DNA of 64,000 bases, taken from the NCBI GenBank assembly GCA_023251805.1, contig JAHEYB010000003.1, positions 46,249 through 110,248 on the forward strand, given 5' to 3'. Shown here piece by piece: positions 62,595 to 64,000 of the stretch. A program made the position numbers and the translations under genes. Source of the DNA: Bacteroidota bacterium (lineage in GTDB: Bacteria; Bacteroidota; Bacteroidia; 2-12-FULL-35-15). The notes beneath the pieces are model-generated. The model worked only from the letters and a program-made list of their open reading frames with translations. It had not been told where the DNA came from and made no database searches. Position 1 is the first letter of the stretch, and each line of letters starts with the position of its first letter.

Positions 62595-62665
62595 TATCTT
62601 ATTTTAGTAAAACATTCGGTATCAAATGTATTAAAATTCAAGCAATTAAGCTCCATTTTTTTAGT

Positions 62666-62673
62666 ACCTTCGT
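62666..62673 (+). promoter_or_regulatory. Possible -7 box (TACCTTCG) of the lipoprotein gene
   Basis: One mismatch from TAnnTTTG, 18 bases before the ATG. No -33 TTTG seen. Confidence 0.35.
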
Positions 62674-62691
62674 ATCTCAAAAATCAGAACT

Positions 62692-63687
62692 ATGAAACAA
62701 TTAAAAACTCCATTATTTGTATCACTTGTATTGACAAGTGTTTTGGCTTTTAATTCTTGTAAAAAAGATAAGGACGAAGAGCCAACGAGTACTACCACAA
62801 CCACACCTCCTTATACAGCTTGTGCTCCTGCAACGGTTTATACTCCGCCAAGTGGAACTTCTCCAAAATTGATTTTCCAATTCAAATTTGATTCCACTCA
62901 GGTAAGATTAGACAATATTGGAAATCCATCTACTGTTCCTGCGGGAAATGCTGCTCAATCACCTATTTTTAATTTTATGAGTCAGCATTATATTGAATTA
63001 GCAGGAGATTTGGATTTAGTAGGAGCCGGAGAAGTTTTGCACATAGGACAACAAACAACAGCGGGTGGACTAACGGCAATTGATTATTGTGCATCCGTAC
63101 AAACGGCTGAAAATGCTACTTTCTTTTCTATTCCTATCGATTCTATCAATCCGGGTTCATACAAATGGTTAAGAGTTTCTTTGGCTTATCAAAACTATAC
63201 CATTTCTTATAAATCTACTTCGGTACCGGGCGGATTTGGGACAGGAACCATTGCTTCTTTTATAGGCTTTAGAACCTATATTACCGGATATCAAATGAAT
63301 GGTGTGAGCTACAATCCAACGGCAGCAACAGGTGGACAAGGCAATCACAACCAGGGATATTGGGGTTTTCAAACAAATGTTGCAGGCACCAATTATTTCA
63401 TAGATGGACAATCCGCTGGTACAACAGTACCTAATCCACTGTTTGCTACATCCCCTATTCCTGCAGGAAGTTGTTTAGTCACTGGTCAGTTTGTAGACAA
63501 CACACTTGTGAATTCTCCTTTAGTTATAACAGGACTGGAGACTGCTGACATTGTAATTACGGTTTCTTTATCCACAAATAAAAGTTTTGAGTGGGTTGAT
63601 TCTACTCCGGATGGCTATTTTGAGCCGAGCATTGGTGAGGCAGTTGTAGACATGGGAATCAGAGGATTGATACCAATCAAAAACTAA
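62692..63687 (+). CDS. Lipoprotein of unknown function
   Basis: 331 residues. Lipobox-type signal (VLAFNSCKKDKDEE) with the modified Cys at ~23. An acidic and Thr-rich linker (EEPTSTTTTTPPY) typical of Bacteroidota surface lipoproteins comes before a beta-rich domain. I do not recognise the fold. Followed by a good terminator. Confidence 0.85.
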   Translation: MKQLKTPLFVSLVLTSVLAFNSCKKDKDEEPTSTTTTTPPYTACAPATVYTPPSGTSPKLIFQFKFDSTQVRLDNIGNPSTVPAGNAAQSPIFNFMSQHYIELAGDLDLVGAGEVLHIGQQTTAGGLTAIDYCASVQTAENATFFSIPIDSINPGSYKWLRVSLAYQNYTISYKSTSVPGGFGTGTIASFIGFRTYITGYQMNGVSYNPTAATGGQGNHNQGYWGFQTNVAGTNYFIDGQSAGTTVPNPLFATSPIPAGSCLVTGQFVDNTLVNSPLVITGLETADIVITVSLSTNKSFEWVDSTPDGYFEPSIGEAVVDMGIRGLIPIKN

Positions 63688-63707
63688 AAAAAACATCAAA
63701 AATATTG

Positions 63708-63738
63708 AAACCTCTCTGATTTTCGGGGAGGTTTTTTT
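63708..63738 (+). terminator. Terminator after the lipoprotein gene
   Basis: AAACCTC and GAGGTTT pair around a 13-base loop, followed by a T-run. Confidence 0.8.
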
Positions 63739-63809
63739 GTGCTTTATTGGCAATAAAAAGCATACTTTTTCGTTGTTAAAAATTGTACCTGAATAGCATA
63801 ATAAATGTG

Positions 63810-63817
63810 TACTTTTG
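63810..63817 (+). promoter_or_regulatory. -7 box (TACTTTTG) of the last gene
   Basis: Perfect TAnnTTTG, 23 bases before the ATG at 63841. The -33 region has only ATTG at a longer distance. Confidence 0.45.
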
Positions 63818-63840
63818 AGTACTTATATCTATTAAAAGAA

Positions 63841-64000
63841 ATGAAACGGATTATATACATTTTAGTGCTTACTTTTTTTATTCCACTTTTTTCATTGGCA
63901 CAAAAAAAAGCAGTTGCTTGGCAAGACGGGAAACATGATTTAGTGCAATTTTCAGGAGTAGTTGTTGAAGGAGATAGTTTGAGACCAATTCCTTATGCCA
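63841..64000 (+). CDS. Start of a secreted protein, probably with a carboxypeptidase-regulatory-like domain
   Basis: The frame runs off the right edge after 53 codons. A signal peptide (MKRIIYILVLTFFIPLFSLAQ) is followed by FSGVVVEGDSLRPIPYA. The last phrase is the usual start of a carboxypeptidase-D-regulatory-like domain in Bacteroidota outer-membrane proteins. What follows is unknown. The ORF track omits it because there is no stop in the window. Confidence 0.75.
   Translation, partial: MKRIIYILVLTFFIPLFSLAQKKAVAWQDGKHDLVQFSGVVVEGDSLRPIPYA

Overview
The window looks like chromosomal DNA from a member of the Bacteroidota. Supporting signs are an AT-rich base composition, type IX secretion C-terminal sorting domains on two secreted proteins, DUF5686/carboxypeptidase-like outer-membrane proteins, promoters of the TTTG-N19-TAnnTTTG type, and almost no Shine-Dalgarno sequences. 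No phage, plasmid, transposase or CRISPR features were seen.

Layout. 1-1.8 kb: a cut-off gene, a secreted protein and a T9SS-sorted protein. 1.9-3.9 kb: paaZ, the ring-opening enzyme of aerobic phenylacetate catabolism. 3.9-16.1 kb: the most striking region. Five consecutive sensor-like genes end in nearly the same helical tail but lack an output domain. They are followed by one free-standing SpoIIE/PP2C-type phosphatase gene and a terminator, then by two full-length proteins in which sensor, membrane segment, the same tail and a phosphatase are fused. 16.3-32.6 kb: housekeeping and metabolic genes (enoyl-CoA hydratase, rluF, DEAD-box helicase, fused E1 alpha/beta dehydrogenase, DUF1456, GNAT, ornithine aminotransferase, a transglutaminase-like protein without its cysteine, rlmD, DUF5686 protein, NlpC/P60 protein, PyrR-like protein, shikimate kinase). 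32.9 kb: tRNA-Lys(TTT). 33-42 kb: a SWIB/histone-H1-like protein, an ECF sigma factor with a SUMF1-like membrane protein, two VWA proteins, a second DEAD-box helicase and a VF530 protein. 42.2-46.8 kb: a 1503-residue alpha-2-macroglobulin. 47-50 kb: a DinB-like protein and a MORN/TonB fusion. 50-60.1 kb (minus strand): the phenylacetate cluster paaE-A-B-C-D-G-(four-helix protein)-H-phhA-I-J-Y, with a consensus promoter ahead of paaE. 60-64 kb: an acyltransferase, a T9SS protein, a lipoprotein and the start of another secreted protein.

How the parts work together. The paa genes convert phenylacetyl-CoA through epoxide and oxepin intermediates (PaaABCDE, PaaG, PaaZ) to beta-oxidation steps (a hydratase, PaaH, PaaJ), with PaaI and PaaY as thioesterases. 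The ligase PaaK and a dedicated regulator are not in the window, and paaZ lies about 46 kb from the main cluster, directly in front of the split-sensor genes. The fused proteins show how the split system would be put together: the conserved tail sits where the linker helix enters the phosphatase, so several sensors could share one phosphatase. This is inference from architecture; neither signal nor substrate is known.

A second theme is small palindromic repeats. At least three G/C-rich families and several inverted-repeat elements are scattered between genes. Some copies lie in frame inside genes (alpha-2-macroglobulin, rlmD, the GNAT gene, probably the E1 fusion), adding short peptides to the proteins.
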